From assembly GCF_000497755.1 (NCBI RefSeq), contig NZ_AYOD01000015.1:124001-188000 (forward strand): a DNA stretch of 64,000 nt, written 5' to 3'. Position 1 is the stretch's first letter. Every line of letters starts with the position of its first letter. Shown one piece after another: positions 55,110 through 63,836 of the stretch. Origin of the DNA: Aliihoeflea sp. 2WW. Lineage in GTDB: Bacteria > Pseudomonadota > Alphaproteobacteria > Rhizobiales > Rhizobiaceae. The translations under genes and the position numbers were made by a program. The notes below the pieces were generated by a model that had not been told where the DNA came from, did not search any database, and saw only the letters and a list, made by a program, of their open reading frames with translations.

Positions 55110-55198
55110 CACACCCGTCCCGTTCGATCCGGGCCTAGAGATGCGCCGCAGGGCACACGCGCTCAATGAAATAATCGGCCGATCCGCATAAGCGACTT

Positions 55199-55927
55199 CT
55201 ATCTTCCAACGGTCAGTTCGATCCGGTCGGCGGCGAAACGGCTGCGTGAAACCTGGATCGGGCGCCCGACATGCGCGTTCACCGCCTCGACCATCAGCAC
55301 TGGCGCGCCTTCCGCGAGCCGCAGCGCCTCGGCATCGCGCGACGACGCCCGGCGCGCGGTGATCCGCGTCGACGCGCGGACATAGTCGCCCATCCCGACC
55401 GCCGTCAGCGACTTCGAGATCGACCCCGTCGCGCGCAACAGCGCGCCGATATCGGGAACGCGTGCAGCCTCGAACCAGTGCGTGGCGACCGATACCGGAA
55501 CCTGGTCGGCGAAGCCGATCGTGTCGAGCCGCACGAGTTCGACCCCTTGCTCGACGTCAAGCGAACCAGCCAGTTTCTGCCCGGCCGCTTCGCGCGTCTC
55601 GTCGAGAACGAGCGTCTTTAGGTCGCTCGCCTGCCCGTCCAGCCCTTCTGAAAAGCGCGTGCGCTGCCCGATCGGATAGGACAGCCGGTCCTGCGCGGCG
55701 ACGAAGGTTCCCCGCCCCTGCTCGCTGCGCAACAGCCCCTCGCGCACCAGGCCGGCGATCGCCGCGCGCAGCGTGTGGCGGTTGATCCCGAAGCGCAGCG
55801 CGAGTTCGGCCTCGGACGGCAGCCGCTGCGTCTGCGCAAACTCCCCGCCGTCGATCATGTCGCGCAGCCGGTCGGCCGCTTGCCGCCACAGGGCCACACC
55901 GCCCGCCCGCCGGATCGTGCCGTCCAT
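55199..55927 (-). CDS. phnF: PhnF: GntR-family regulator of phosphonate use
   Basis: The 242-residue product has a GntR winged helix (about 15-80; [23 protein letters not shown] over residues 39-62) and a UTRA ligand domain (about 95-240), as HutC/PhnF proteins do. It diverges from phnGHIJ, and a palindrome between them with the core TCTAGA fits its operator. It probably represses the phn operon. The first ATG at 55927 gives a normal length. Confidence 0.92.
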   Translation of the reverse strand: MDGTIRRAGGVALWRQAADRLRDMIDGGEFAQTQRLPSEAELALRFGINRHTLRAAIAGLVREGLLRSEQGRGTFVAAQDRLSYPIGQRTRFSEGLDGQASDLKTLVLDETREAAGQKLAGSLDVEQGVELVRLDTIGFADQVPVSVATHWFEAARVPDIGALLRATGSISKSLTAVGMGDYVRASTRITARRASSRDAEALRLAEGAPVLMVEAVNAHVGRPIQVSRSRFAADRIELTVGR

Positions 55928-55939
55928 CGAATGCGTCTC

Positions 55940-55957
55940 CTGTCATCGGGCCGTCAC
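55940..55957 (+). promoter_or_regulatory. Pho box before phnG
   Basis: CTGTCAT, four bases and CCGTCAC form a PhoB-type direct repeat with an 11-base period. The first unit matches the consensus fully. A third, weak unit follows after four bases. It suggests induction under phosphate shortage. Confidence 0.6.
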
Positions 55958-55984
55958 GAAACGCCCGTAATTGACCTCATCATA

Positions 55985-56002
55985 CGGTTGTCTAGAAAAC
56001 CG
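55985..56002 (+). promoter_or_regulatory. Probable PhnF operator
   Basis: CGGTTGTCTAGAAAACCG is an 18-base palindrome with one mismatched pair around TCTAGA, as in HutC/PhnF sites. It ends five bases before the GTG of phnG, so binding would block transcription. Confidence 0.6.
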
Positions 56003-56013
56003 GACAAGTGGAG

Positions 56014-56478
56014 ATGATCTTGCCACCAGCCTCACCCGATTCGAGCGAACGGCAGCGCCTGATGGGCGTTCTGGCCCGCGCGCCACGCGCGGCGATCGAA
56101 ACCGTGCTCGCCACCTTCGGTCCGCTCCCCCCACACCGGGAGATGCGCAAGCCCGAGACCGGCCTCGTCACCCTGCGCGGCAGGATCGGCGGCGGCGGCG
56201 ACGCCTTCAACATGGGCGAGGCGACGGTCACTCGCGCATCAGTCCGGCTCGAGACAGGCGAAGTCGGCCATGCCTATGCGCTCGGCCGCGACGCCACCAA
56301 GGCAAGACTCGCAGCTCTGATCGACGCCGCCTTCCAGAACCCGTCACTCCACGACAGCGTCATCGCCGCAGTCTTCGAGCCGCTCTTGCAGGCAGAGGCG
56401 GAGGGCGAGCGGCGCAAGACAGAAGAGACCGCTGCCACCAAGGTCGACTTTTTCACCATGGTCCGGGGAGAAGACTGA
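56014..56478 (+). CDS. phnG: PhnG, C-P lyase core subunit
   Basis: The product of about 154 residues has the PhnG pattern: SERQRLMGVLARA, then VRGRIGGGGDAFNMGEATVTRASV type strands (here LRGRIGGGGDAFNMGE), and GHAYALGRDATKARLAA. It joins PhnH, I and J in the carbon-phosphorus lyase core complex. GTG at 56008 and ATG at 56014 are both possible starts. Its stop overlaps phnH by one base. Confidence 0.94.
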   Translation: MILPPASPDSSERQRLMGVLARAPRAAIETVLATFGPLPPHREMRKPETGLVTLRGRIGGGGDAFNMGEATVTRASVRLETGEVGHAYALGRDATKARLAALIDAAFQNPSLHDSVIAAVFEPLLQAEAEGERRKTEETAATKVDFFTMVRGED

Positions 56479-57089
56479 TGAATGCCCAGATGGTCGCCCT
56501 CGAAGGCGGCTTTCCCGATCCGGTCTTCGACGCACAGGCGACGTTCCGCGCCGTGATGAACGCAATGGCCGAGCTCGGAACCCGCCAGCCCGTCCACGCA
56601 ACGGCGACACCGCCCGCACCCCTCTCGCCGACCGCCGGCGCGCTCGCGCTGACACTGTGCGACCAGGACACGTGCATCTGGCTCGAAGCGTCGCTTACCT
56701 CCGAAGCCGTCATCGCCTGGCTGCGCTACCAGACCGGCGCGACCATCGTCGACAACCCAGCGCAAGCCCAGTTCGCCTTCGTCGCCGACGCATCGTCCAT
56801 GCCGCGCCTCGACGCGTTCGCCGAGGGCAGCCAGGACTATCCGGACCGCTCGACGACCCTCGTCCTGATCGTCGACGCGCTCGATAGCGGCGAGCCGCTT
56901 CTCCTCGAAGGTCCCGGCATCGAGCGGCGTTCGAGCCTCGCGCCGACCGCCTTGCCGGGTGATTTCCGGTCGCAGTGGCGCGATAACGGCGTCCGTTTCC
57001 CGCGCGGCGTCGACCTCGTCTTCGCCGCGCGGCACGAAATTGCCTGCCTGCCGCGCACCACGCGCATCCTCGAACCGGCGGAGGCGTGA
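56478..57089 (+). CDS. phnH: PhnH, C-P lyase core subunit
   Basis: The 203-residue product begins GGFPDPVFDAQATFRAVMNAMAE in the first 32 residues and has LTLCDQDTCIWLE and GPGIERRSSL, as PhnH does. It is a core subunit thought to hold PhnI and PhnJ. It starts on the last base of the phnG stop (TGATG) and ends three bases before phnI. Confidence 0.94.
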   Translation: MNAQMVALEGGFPDPVFDAQATFRAVMNAMAELGTRQPVHATATPPAPLSPTAGALALTLCDQDTCIWLEASLTSEAVIAWLRYQTGATIVDNPAQAQFAFVADASSMPRLDAFAEGSQDYPDRSTTLVLIVDALDSGEPLLLEGPGIERRSSLAPTALPGDFRSQWRDNGVRFPRGVDLVFAARHEIACLPRTTRILEPAEA

Positions 57090-57092
57090 GCC

Positions 57093-58181
57093 ATGTATGT
57101 TGCCGTCAAGGGCGGTGAGGCCGCCATCCGCAACGCCCATCGCCTGCTCGCCGACCGGCGCCGCGGCGATCCTGCCGTCCCTGCGCTCCATCCGTCGCAG
57201 ATCGTCGAGCAGCTTGCGCTCGGCGTCGACCGCGTCATGGCCGAGGGAGCGCTCTACGACCGCGACCTCGCCGGCCTGGCGCTGATGCAGGCGCGCGGCG
57301 ACATGATCGAGGCCATCTTCCTAGTGCGCGCCTACCGCACGACCCTGCCGCGCTTCGGCTATTCGCTTCCCGTCGACACCGGGGCGATGCAGATCGAGCG
57401 CCGCATCTCCGCGACCTTCAAGGACCTTCCCGGTGGCCAGGTGCTCGGCCCGACCTTCGACTACACCCACCGCCTGCTCGAACCCGAACTCGCCGAAGGC
57501 GGCGAACCGCCCGCGCCCGAGCGACGAGAGGTCGCGGCCGAAGCCTCGCCGCGCGTCACCGATCTCCTCGGCCATGACGGCCTGATCGAGCCGGACGGGA
57601 ACGGCGATGGTGAGGTCACCGACATCACCCGCACGCCGATGGAGTTTCCCCTGCCGCGCGACGGCCGGCTTCAAGCGCTCGCGCGCGGCGACGAAGGCTT
57701 CCTCCTCGCCCTCGCCTATTCGACCCAGCGCGGCTACGCCCGTTCCCACCCCTTTGTCGGCGAAATCCGCATCGGCGAGGTCGAGATCGAGCTCGACGTT
57801 CCCGAACTGCCCTTCCCCGCCCCGCTCGGCCGGGTTCGGCTGACCGAGTGCCAGATGGTCAACCAGTTCAAGGGCTCGGCCAAGGCGCCCCCGCAGTTCA
57901 CCCGCGGCTACGGTCTCGTCTTCGGCCAGTCGGAGCGCAAGGCGATGGCGATGGCGCTCTGCGACCGCGCCCTGCGCGCGGGCGAATTCGGCGAGGATAT
58001 CGTCGCCCCCGCGCAGGACGAGGAGTTCGTCATCTCGCATTCCGACAACGTCCAGGCGACCGGCTTCGTCGAGCATCTGAAGCTGCCGCACTATGTCGAC
58101 TTCCAGGCCGAACTCGACCTCGTGCGTCGCATGCGTGCCGAACAGCAGGAAGCGACCGACATCAAGGAGGCGGCCGAATGA
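57093..58181 (+). CDS. phnI: PhnI, C-P lyase core subunit (nucleosidase)
   Basis: The 362-residue product matches PhnI in length, with MYVAVKGGEAAIRNAHRLL at its start, LMQARGDMIEAIFLVRAYRTTLPR around residue 70, and a C-terminal EFVISHSDNVQATGFVEHLKLPHYVDFQ. With PhnG, H and L it places methylphosphonate-type substrates on ribose of ATP. It overlaps phnJ by four bases (ATGA). Confidence 0.96.
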   Translation: MYVAVKGGEAAIRNAHRLLADRRRGDPAVPALHPSQIVEQLALGVDRVMAEGALYDRDLAGLALMQARGDMIEAIFLVRAYRTTLPRFGYSLPVDTGAMQIERRISATFKDLPGGQVLGPTFDYTHRLLEPELAEGGEPPAPERREVAAEASPRVTDLLGHDGLIEPDGNGDGEVTDITRTPMEFPLPRDGRLQALARGDEGFLLALAYSTQRGYARSHPFVGEIRIGEVEIELDVPELPFPAPLGRVRLTECQMVNQFKGSAKAPPQFTRGYGLVFGQSERKAMAMALCDRALRAGEFGEDIVAPAQDEEFVISHSDNVQATGFVEHLKLPHYVDFQAELDLVRRMRAEQQEATDIKEAAE

Positions 58182-59059
58182 ACGCGCCGACGGGCTCGAT
58201 TGCGAGCTACAACTTCGCCTACCTCGATGAACAGACCAAGCGCATGATCCGCCGCGCGATCCTGAAAGCCATCGCCATCCCCGGCTATCAGGTGCCGTTC
58301 GCCAGCCGCGAGATGCCGATGCCCTATGGCTGGGGCACCGGAGGTGTGCAGGTGACGGCGGCGATCATCGGTCCGCACGATGTGCTCAAGGTCATCGACC
58401 AGGGCGCCGACGACACCACCAACGCCGTCTCGATCCGCGCCTTCTTCCAGAAGGTCGCCAATGTCGCCGTGACGACGCGCACGGACGAGGCGACGATCAT
58501 CCAGACCCGCCATCGCATTCCCGAACAGCCACTCAAGGCCGGCCAGACCCTCGTCTACCAGGTGCCGATCCCCGAGCCGCTGCGCTTTCTTGAGCCGCGC
58601 GAGACCGAAACGCGCAAGATGCACGCGCTGGAGGAATACGGCTTGATGCACGTCAAGCTCTACGAGGACATTGCCACCCACGGCCGCATTGCCACGACCT
58701 ACGCCTATCCGGTCAAGGTCGAAGGCCGCTACGTGATGGACCCCTCGCCGACGCCGAAATTCGACAATCCCAAGATGCACATGTCGCCCGCGCTCCAGCT
58801 TTTCGGCGCCGGCCGCGAAAAGCGCATCTACGCCCTCCCGCCCTTCACCCGGGTCGAAAGCCTCGACTTCGACGACCATCCCTTCACGGTCCAGACCTTC
58901 GACAAGCCCTGCGCGCTTTGCGGCGCGGAAGGCGTCTATCTCGACGAGGTTATTCTGGATGACCGCGGCGGACACATGTTCGTCTGCTCGGATACGGATC
59001 ATTGCGAGAGCCGACAGGGCGACGGCCATCGCGGCCAGCAGGAAGGGACATTTCGATGA
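58178..59059 (+). CDS. phnJ: PhnJ, C-P lyase radical SAM subunit
   Basis: The 293-residue product cleaves the C-P bond by radical chemistry. The cluster region has CALCGAEGVYLDEV and FVCSDTDHCESR, so the four conserved cysteines of PhnJ are present near residues 247-280. A start such as SYNFAYLDEQTKRMIRRAILKAI (residues 9-31) is typical. The sequence looks intact, so the lyase core should work even though phnL downstream seems broken. Confidence 0.96.
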   Translation: MNAPTGSIASYNFAYLDEQTKRMIRRAILKAIAIPGYQVPFASREMPMPYGWGTGGVQVTAAIIGPHDVLKVIDQGADDTTNAVSIRAFFQKVANVAVTTRTDEATIIQTRHRIPEQPLKAGQTLVYQVPIPEPLRFLEPRETETRKMHALEEYGLMHVKLYEDIATHGRIATTYAYPVKVEGRYVMDPSPTPKFDNPKMHMSPALQLFGAGREKRIYALPPFTRVESLDFDDHPFTVQTFDKPCALCGAEGVYLDEVILDDRGGHMFVCSDTDHCESRQGDGHRGQQEGTFR

Positions 59060-59078
59060 ACGATTGCATACCTTCGCG

Positions 59079-59189
59079 CCCCCCTCTGGGCTGCCGCCCA
59101 TCTCCCCCGCAAGGGGGGAGATCACGCGCGGCAATGACGAGACTGATCTCCCCCCTTGCGGGGGAGATGTCCGGCAGGACAGAGGGGGG
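59079..59189. repeat. Palindromic intergenic repeat, copy A (between phnJ and phnK)
   Basis: Arms of about 45 bases face each other. The left arm starts CCCCCCTCTGGGCTGCC and reaches CATCTCCCCCGCAAGGGG, and the right arm ends GGCAGGACAGAGGGGGG. The element is about 111 bases, with small inner palindromes. It resembles a non-coding palindromic element I associate with rhizobial genomes. Copy B and a fragment lie in the same operon. Confidence 0.85.
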
Positions 59190-59230
59190 CAACGTAGGGC
59201 GCTTCGGCTCCCATTCGGGAGCACCCCGCC

Positions 59231-60004
59231 ATGGATGAACCCCTCCTCCGCGTCGCCCACCTCTCCAAATCCTACGGCCCCCGCGTTGGCTGCGCCGACG
59301 TCTCCTTCGATCTGTGGCCCGGCGAGGTTCTGGCGGTCGTCGGCGAATCCGGCTCCGGCAAGACCACGATGCTCAACGCCGTCTCGACCCGGCTCGAACC
59401 GACCGCCGGCACCGTCTCCTACCGCATGCGCGACGGCGCGTGGCGCGACGTGTTCGCCATGAGCGAGGCCGAGCGCCGCTTCCTGATGCGCACGGACTGG
59501 GGCTTCGTCCACCAGAACCCGGCCGACGGGCTGCGCATGTCGGTCTCCGCCGGCGCCAATGTCGGCGAGCGCCTGATGGCCGTCGGCGATCGGCACTATG
59601 GCAACATCCGCGCCTCCGCCATCGACTGGCTCGGCCGCGTCGAGATTGCGGAGGACCGCATCGACGACCAGCCGCGCGCCTTTTCCGGCGGCATGCGCCA
59701 GCGCCTCCAGATCGCGCGCAACCTCGTCACGCGCCCGCGCCTGATCTTCATGGACGAGCCGACCGGCGGCCTCGACGTCTCGGTCCAGGCGCGGCTGCTC
59801 GACCTGTTGCGCGGCCTCGTTTCCGACATGGGCCTCGCCGCCATCGTCGTCACCCACGACCTCGCCGTCGCGCGCCTCCTGTCGCACCGCATGATGGTGA
59901 TGAAGGACGGCCGCGTCATCGAGCACGGCCTCACCGACCGCGTCCTCGACGACCCCCGCGCGCCCTACACGCAGCTCCTCGTCTCCTCGATTTTGCAGGT
60001 GTGA
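59231..60004 (+). CDS. phnK: PhnK, ATP-binding protein of the C-P lyase system
   Basis: The 257-residue product is an ABC ATPase with Walker A GESGSGKTTML, QNPADGLRM after the Q-loop, signature AFSGGMRQRLQIARN, Walker B LIFMDEPTGGLD and HDLAVARLL. PhnK binds the PhnGHIJ core near PhnJ. It starts 171 bases after phnJ, the space being taken by repeat copy A. Sequence is intact. Confidence 0.95.
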   Translation: MDEPLLRVAHLSKSYGPRVGCADVSFDLWPGEVLAVVGESGSGKTTMLNAVSTRLEPTAGTVSYRMRDGAWRDVFAMSEAERRFLMRTDWGFVHQNPADGLRMSVSAGANVGERLMAVGDRHYGNIRASAIDWLGRVEIAEDRIDDQPRAFSGGMRQRLQIARNLVTRPRLIFMDEPTGGLDVSVQARLLDLLRGLVSDMGLAAIVVTHDLAVARLLSHRMMVMKDGRVIEHGLTDRVLDDPRAPYTQLLVSSILQV

Positions 60005-60689
60005 TGATGGATTTTCTCGACTCCCCTCTGCTGTCGCCTCACCCCCCTCTGGCCTGCCCGTCGTCGAAAACGTCTCCTTCACCCTCGAATCCGGCGAATG
60101 CGCCGTTCTCGCCGGGCCGTCGGGCGTCGGCAAGAGCTCGATCCTGAAGATGCTCTACGGCAACTACGCCGTCGACGCCGGCTCCATCCGCCTCGCCCAT
60201 CAGGGCGCCACGATCGACCTCGCCACGGCCACTCCGCGTGAAATTCTCGCCGTCCGGCGCGACACGCTCGGCTATGTCAGCCAGTTCCTGCGGGTCGTGC
60301 CGCGCGTCGCGGCGCTCGACGTCGTCGCCGAGCCGCTGACCGCGCGCGGCGTGTCAAACGACGAAGCGCGCGAAAAGGCCGCCGCGCTCCTCGCCCGGCT
60401 CAACCTGCCCGAGCGCCTCTGGCACCTCCCGCCTGCGACCTTCTCCGGTGGCGAGCAGCAGCGCGTCAACATCGCGCGCGGCTTCATCACCGACCATCCG
60501 GTGCTCCTGCTCGACGAGCCGACCGCCTCGCTCGACGCCGCCAACCGCACCGTGGTCATCGACATGATCGCGCAGAAGAAGCGGCAGGGCGTCGCGATGC
60601 TCGGCATCTTCCACGATACGGACGTGCGCGACGCCGTCGCCGACCGGCTGATCGACGTGACGTCATTCGCGCCGCGGCAGGCCGCCTAG
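60004..60689 (+). pseudogene. phnL: phnL with disrupted 5' end (C-P lyase ATPase)
   Basis: From GLPVVENVSF (60051) to the stop at 60689 the frame codes a good PhnL, with Walker A GPSGVGKSS, SQFLRVVPRV, signature TFSGGEQQRVNIARG and Walker B LLLDEPTASLD. The usual N-terminal 25-30 residues (first strand and aromatic loop) are absent. No ATG, GTG or TTG in this frame precedes Walker A; the next ATG (60150) lies after it. The ATGs at 60004 and 60007 are in another frame. Bases 60039-60058 are identical to the edge of repeat copy B. One more C in the six-C run (60042-60047) would join the ATG frame to the PhnL frame, so error or slippage is possible. Confidence 0.75.
60039..60058. repeat. Fragment of the palindromic repeat inside the phnL 5' end
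   Basis: Twenty bases, TCA then six C then TCTGGCCTGCC, are identical to 62750-62769 at the edge of copy B. Only one end of the element is present. Confidence 0.75.
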
Positions 60690-60705
60690 CGACCGCACCT
60701 TTGCA

Positions 60706-60734
60706 ACGTCATCGAACCGTCAGAAAAGCGTAAT
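60706..60734 (+). promoter_or_regulatory. Triple Pho box before phnD
   Basis: Three heptamers, ACGTCAT, CCGTCAG and GCGTAAT, are each separated by four bases (period 11). This is a PhoB-type array 104 bases before phnD, so the transport genes likely have their own phosphate-controlled promoter. Confidence 0.6.
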
Positions 60735-60837
60735 CGCGCTGTTGCTTTGCCTGCCTAAACCTCCCCTCGACCGATCGGGGACGTCCCGTCCGCGCGGTCC
60801 AGAATTCACTTCGAACCTCAAGCCTGGGAGCTTTGGC

Positions 60838-61767
60838 ATGTTCGCTCTTTTGACCCGTACCACCTGCGCTGCGGCGATCGCCGTTGCCGCCCTGACGCCC
60901 CCCGCTCTCGCTCAGGACTGGAAGTCCGACCTGCCGGCCTTCCGCATCGGCCTTCTCGGCGGCGAGAACGAAGCCGACCGCCTGCGCAAGAACGAGTGCA
61001 TGGTCGAACAGCTCGGAGAAAAGCTCGGCGTGCCGGTCGAGCTCTACCCCGCTTCCGACTATGCAGGCGTCATGCAGGGCCTCGTCTCGGGCCAGCTCGA
61101 CGCCGCCTCGCTCGGCGCGTCGGGCTATGCCGGCATCTACCTGCAGGACCCCGAGGCGGTCGAGCCGGTCTTCGTCGCGCTCGAGAACGACGGCTCGGAC
61201 GGCTACTACGCCATGATGTACACGAAGTCGGATTCCGGCATCGAGAACATCGAGCAGATGGAAGGCAGGTCGCTCGCCTTCGCCGACCCGAACTCGACCT
61301 CGGGCTACCTCGTGCCTAAGGCCGAGATGGAAGCGGCCGAGATCGACATCGACAGCTACTTCTCCTCGACCGGTTTCGGCGGCGGCCACGAGCAGGCGGT
61401 GGTTGCGGTCCTCAACGGCCAGTATGACGCCGGCGTCACCTGGACATCGGGCGTCGGCGAGGAAGCCGATGGCTTCTCGCGCGGGGCGCTGCGCTCCATG
61501 GTCGACAAGGACCTCCTCGACATGGCGGACCTCAAGATCATCTGGAAATCGAACCTCATCCCGAACGGCCCGTGGGTCGTGCGCAAATCGCTGGCCGACG
61601 AGCCGAAGCAGATCGCCATCGACTGGATGGAGACGCTGCACGAGACCGACTACGAGTGCTACGTCAACGTTTCCCAGGGCGAAGGCCAGGGCTTCAAGCG
61701 CGTCGACCATTCCTTCTTCGAAGGCGTCGTCGCCATGCGCCAGCGCGAGCTCGAAGGCTCCCGCTAA
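60838..61767 (+). CDS. phnD: Phosphonate ABC transporter substrate-binding protein PhnD
   Basis: The 309-residue product has a signal peptide (cleavage after LAQ, about residue 23) and the PhnD core, with [36 protein letters not shown] around residue 75, and [15 protein letters not shown]. The last is the conserved phosphonate-binding Ser-Thr-Ser-Gly turn. GGGAG precedes the ATG. Longer in-frame starts add a non-signal leader and are rejected. A hairpin follows, which often separates highly made binding protein from its transporter. Confidence 0.94.
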   Translation: MFALLTRTTCAAAIAVAALTPPALAQDWKSDLPAFRIGLLGGENEADRLRKNECMVEQLGEKLGVPVELYPASDYAGVMQGLVSGQLDAASLGASGYAGIYLQDPEAVEPVFVALENDGSDGYYAMMYTKSDSGIENIEQMEGRSLAFADPNSTSGYLVPKAEMEAAEIDIDSYFSSTGFGGGHEQAVVAVLNGQYDAGVTWTSGVGEEADGFSRGALRSMVDKDLLDMADLKIIWKSNLIPNGPWVVRKSLADEPKQIAIDWMETLHETDYECYVNVSQGEGQGFKRVDHSFFEGVVAMRQRELEGSR

Positions 61768-61780
61768 TCCTCCCGATCGC

Positions 61781-61810
61781 AGAGGTCCGCATCGCAAGGT
61801 GCGGGCCTCT
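61781..61810 (+). terminator. Intra-operon hairpin after phnD
   Basis: AGAGGTCCGCA pairs with TGCGGGCCTCT (one G-T pair) around an eight-base loop, followed by TT. It may stop part of the transcripts or protect the phnD mRNA. Confidence 0.6.
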
Positions 61811-61856
61811 TTCGCTTGAAACGAAAGCGCGCCCACCGCGCCGGCAGGAGCAACCC

Positions 61857-62711
61857 ATGCTGAAGATCGACAGCCTCACCAAAGCCTTCAAGGATCGCAA
61901 GGCGGTCGACGGCATCTCGCTCGCCATTCCCGACGGGCAGATGGTCGGCATCATCGGCCGCTCGGGCGCTGGCAAGTCGACGCTCCTGCGCATGGTCAAC
62001 CGCCTCGCCGAGCCGAGCGAGGGCCGCATCGAGTTCGACGGCCGCGAGATCACGGCACTCAAGGGCCGCGAACTTCTCCGCTGGCGCGCGACCTGCGCCA
62101 TGGTGTTCCAGCAGTTCAACCTCGTCGGCCGTCTCGACGTCATCACCAACGTCCTCACGGGCCGCCTCTATCACCATGGCCTCGTGGCGAGCCTCCTCCA
62201 GCACTTCACCGCCGCCGAGCGCGCCTTCGCGATCCGCGCGCTCGACCGCCTCGGCATGGCGCATACCGCGCTCCAGCAGGCCGACACTTTGTCCGGCGGC
62301 CAGATGCAGCGCGTGGCGATCGCCCGCGCGCTCGTGCAGGAGCCGAAGATCGTGCTGGCCGACGAACCCATCGCCTCGCTCGACCCGCTCAACGCCAAGG
62401 TGGTGATGGACGCGCTGCGCACCATCAACCGCGAGGACGGCATCACCGTCATCTGCAACCTCCACACCCTCGACACCGCCCGCAACTACTGCGACCGCAT
62501 CATCGGTCTGGCCGAAGGCAGGGTCGTCTTCGACGGCAATCCAGGACAACTCACCCAGCGCATGGCCCGCGAGATCTACGGCGCCGAAGCCGAGGAAGCC
62601 TTCCACGAAGGCATGACCTCCACCACCCTCGGCGGCGAGCCGGCCAAGGCGAGGTTGTCCGAAGCGGACTTGAAGAAATCGCAGGCAAATGCCCGCGCGA
62701 TGGCGGGGTGA
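61857..62711 (+). CDS. phnC: Phosphonate ABC transporter ATP-binding protein PhnC
   Basis: The 284-residue product has Walker [32 protein letters not shown] in the helical region (about 80-100), signature [15 protein letters not shown] and Walker [22 protein letters not shown] lies before the ATG. Here phnC follows phnD, while the common order is C-D-E. The C-terminal tail (about 250-284) is longer than usual and rich in Ala. Confidence 0.94.
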   Translation: MLKIDSLTKAFKDRKAVDGISLAIPDGQMVGIIGRSGAGKSTLLRMVNRLAEPSEGRIEFDGREITALKGRELLRWRATCAMVFQQFNLVGRLDVITNVLTGRLYHHGLVASLLQHFTAAERAFAIRALDRLGMAHTALQQADTLSGGQMQRVAIARALVQEPKIVLADEPIASLDPLNAKVVMDALRTINREDGITVICNLHTLDTARNYCDRIIGLAEGRVVFDGNPGQLTQRMAREIYGAEAEEAFHEGMTSTTLGGEPAKARLSEADLKKSQANARAMAG

Positions 62712-62752
62712 GATGATGATCCGCATCGATCGTTGGACGTATTCGCCGGTCA

Positions 62753-62900
62753 CCCCCCTCTGGCCTGCCGGCCATCTCCCCCTCAAGGGGGGAGATCAGT
62801 CTCGTCATCGTCCCACTCGACATACAAATGTATTGGCGCAGCCGATTGCGCGCGTGATCTCCCCCCTTGAGGGGGAGATGCCCGGCAGGGCAGAGGGGGG
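62753..62900. repeat. Palindromic intergenic repeat, copy B (between phnC and phnE1)
   Basis: The element has the same arms as copy A (CCCCCCTCTGGCCTGCC to CATCTCCCCC on the left, reversed on the right) and a longer middle. The middle holds TACAAATGTA. It fills most of the 231-base gap between phnC and phnE1. Full length about 148 bases. Confidence 0.88.
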
Positions 62901-62942
62901 TGTGACGGAGAACGGTCCTCTCCAAGCGAAGGACCCCACCCA

Positions 62943-63836
62943 ATGACCTCCGCCGTCGCCACCTTCGAGCGCCATCGCGCCGACCTCATCCGCCAGCGCC
63001 GCACGATGAACTTCGTCTTCATTGCCGGCTTCCTCGCCGTGCTCGCAGCCTCCATCTACATCTCGCGCTTCTACCCCGAACGCCTCGCCTCGGGCCTGCC
63101 GCGCATCTTCGACTATTTCGGCACGATCATGCCGAACCTCGAACTCGACAAGCTCTTCCTCCCGCGCGGCGGCGACGGGCGTGCAGTGCCCGGCTCCATC
63201 ACCTACTGGTATTCGGACTTCTGGCTTTATGTCCGCCTGATCGGCGAGACGATCCTCATGGCATTGACCGCGACGATCATCGGCGCGACCGCGGCCCTGG
63301 TCCTCAGCTTTCCCGCGGCCCGCAGCCTCGCGCCGACGCGCACGGTCTTCTGGGCAGCCCGCCGCTTCCTCGAAATCTGCCGCGGCATCCCCGAAATCCT
63401 GATCGCGCTGATCCTGGTCTTCGCCGTTGGCGTCGGCCCGCTCGCCGGCGTCATCGCCATCGCGATCCACACGGCCGGCGCACTGGGGAAGCTCTTTTCC
63501 GAGGTCAACGAGAACGCCTCGATGCGGCCCGTCGAGGGCATTCGCGGCGTCGGCGGCAACTGGTTCGAGGAGATGCGCTACGGTGTCCTGCCGCAAGTTC
63601 TGCCGAACTTCATTTCCTACGCATTGCTGCGCTTCGAGATCAACGTACGCGCCTCCTCCATTGTCGGCTTCGTCGGCGCCGGCGGCATTGGCTCCGAACT
63701 CAACCGCGTCATCAGCCTTTATTCCGACGACCGGGTCGTCGCCGTGCTGCTGCTTGTCGTGATGACCGTGACGCTGATCGATCTCTTCTCGGAACGCCTT
63801 CGCACACACTTCATCGGCAGGGAGAATCTCGCATGA
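62943..63836 (+). CDS. phnE: Phosphonate ABC transporter permease PhnE (first copy)
   Basis: The 297-residue product has about six membrane helices and the PhnE signature RRFLEICRGIPEILIALILVFAVG (residues 140-163). The EAA-like loop follows, near NENASMRPVEGIRGVG. It forms the channel with a second PhnE, whose start overlaps its stop. Repeat copy B separates it from phnC. Confidence 0.94.
   Translation: MTSAVATFERHRADLIRQRRTMNFVFIAGFLAVLAASIYISRFYPERLASGLPRIFDYFGTIMPNLELDKLFLPRGGDGRAVPGSITYWYSDFWLYVRLIGETILMALTATIIGATAALVLSFPAARSLAPTRTVFWAARRFLEICRGIPEILIALILVFAVGVGPLAGVIAIAIHTAGALGKLFSEVNENASMRPVEGIRGVGGNWFEEMRYGVLPQVLPNFISYALLRFEINVRASSIVGFVGAGGIGSELNRVISLYSDDRVVAVLLLVVMTVTLIDLFSERLRTHFIGRENLA

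Noticed and set aside
60150-60689. PhnL as a normal gene starting at the ATG at 60150
   Set aside because: That start would leave out Walker A and the whole first part of the ATPase fold, so it cannot give a working protein.
59079-62900. Insertion sequence or transposon
   Set aside because: The elements are 111-148 bases with no open frame or transposase; they are non-coding palindromes only.
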